A stretch of DNA of 32,264 nt from Nitrososphaerota archaeon (GTDB lineage Archaea; Thermoproteota; Nitrososphaeria; Nitrososphaerales; JACQRY01), in assembly GCA_016184315.1 (NCBI GenBank), contig JACPCU010000030.1, positions 1-32,264 of the forward strand, given 5' to 3'. The notes beneath the pieces were generated by a model, which was not told where the DNA came from, did no database searches, and saw only the letters and a program-made list of their open reading frames with translations. The number at the start of each line of letters is the position of its first letter. Position 1 is the stretch's first letter. Made by a program: the position numbers and the translations under genes. Shown piece by piece: positions 32,067 to 32,264 of the stretch.

Positions 32067-32264
32067 CTAATGTTGGCCAGAACGCGGGATTATCAGCTCT
32101 AGGCTCCGTTGAGCGTAGACATAGCCTTTCTCAGCAGCCTTCACATTTATGGCCGCCAGATGCTTCTTTGTTTCTCCGAGAGCTTTTCGATACACCATCG
32201 TCAGATGTTCAAGGTCAAGTGGCTCAGCTTGAAGAGCCTTGATTGCTCCGAATAGCACTGAGTT
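32067..32264 (-). CDS. C-terminal end of probable 2-oxoacid:ferredoxin oxidoreductase gamma/IorB-type subunit (partial)
   Basis: The frame is open to the window edge, giving the last 65 residues. NSVLFGAIKALQAEP opens the fragment; N-x-V-x-(L/F)-G-A is the usual opening of the final helices of 2-oxoacid oxidoreductase gamma or indolepyruvate oxidoreductase beta subunits, whose end has KHLAAINVKAAEKGYVYAQ-like N-x-K-A-x-x-x-G-Y. Such enzymes decarboxylate 2-oxoacids to acyl-CoA with ferredoxin. The acyl-CoA synthetase gene follows after 12 bases, consistent with acyl-CoA metabolism. Identity rests on a short end, so it is moderate. Confidence 0.55.
   Translation of the reverse strand, partial: NSVLFGAIKALQAEPLDLEHLTMVYRKALGETKKHLAAINVKAAEKGYVYAQRSLELIIPRSGQH

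Noticed and set aside
1-32264. CRISPR arrays, IS elements, rRNA, origin genes
   Set aside because: No regularly spaced repeats, transposase, rRNA or Cdc6/Orc sequence was seen.

Overview
This window is archaeal. The evidence is a ribosomal protein L40e gene, translation initiation factor aIF1A, a tRNA-Val(CAC) without an encoded CCA, TATA boxes about 25-35 bases upstream of several starts with little or no leader, two F420-type luciferase-like oxidoreductases, and the end of a surface protein with a PEF-type C-terminal anchor. Base composition is close to balanced. The mixture (RHS-type repeat relics, small toxin-antitoxin-like genes, extracytoplasmic cyclophilin, two-gene succinyl-CoA synthetase) fits an uncultivated Thermoproteota lineage such as Bathyarchaeia or a Nitrososphaeria relative. 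That placement is inference; no diagnostic marker for it is visible.

Layout. 0-6 kb: end of a surface protein, a nitrilase-superfamily protein lacking its catalytic cysteine, a molybdopterin oxidoreductase, and an ABC-2 exporter pair. 6-7.3 kb: a Doc/Fic-type protein with an overlapping 45-residue ORF, tRNA-Val and L40e. 7.3-16.8 kb: metabolic genes, namely two paralogous dihydroorotase/hydantoinase-like amidohydrolases (7.3 and 14.2 kb; the first lacks a metal-binding histidine), an MFS transporter, the cluster sucC - aminotransferase - sucD, two small Cys-containing proteins, and a NrfD-type quinone-interacting membrane subunit. 16.8-19.6 kb: aIF1A, an F420-type oxidoreductase and an M28-type peptidase. 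19.7-21 kb: decayed accessory DNA with two RHS/YD-repeat relics flanking a DUF4258-DUF2283 pair; the DUF4258 gene is broken at a run of seven Gs. 21.4-26.6 kb: EamA transporter, second F420-type oxidoreductase, exported PQQ-type sugar dehydrogenase, a polytopic membrane protein and a DUF3892 protein. 26.7-28.9 kb: a tight operon of uncharacterised membrane proteins around a WHy/LEA-2-like protein. 28.9-32.3 kb: membrane-anchored cyclophilin, pterin carbinolamine dehydratase, a truncated gene remnant, an AMP-forming acyl-CoA synthetase and the end of a probable 2-oxoacid:ferredoxin oxidoreductase subunit.

Functional links. The acyl-CoA synthetase and the 2-oxoacid oxidoreductase end lie 12 bases apart and probably form one 2-oxoacid/acyl-CoA unit. 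The succinyl-CoA synthetase subunits straddle an aminotransferase, suggesting a carbon-nitrogen link around succinyl-CoA and 2-oxoacids. The molybdopterin catalytic subunit (1.5-4.0 kb) and the NrfD anchor (15.8 kb) are each alone, with no ferredoxin-like subunit between, so one respiratory complex cannot be assumed. I did not find one clearly new multi-gene system. The best leads are the RHS/DUF4258/DUF2283 island, the Doc plus 45-residue ORF, the amidohydrolase pair with one altered active site, the cysteine-less nitrilase, and the membrane-protein operon at 26.7-28.5 kb.
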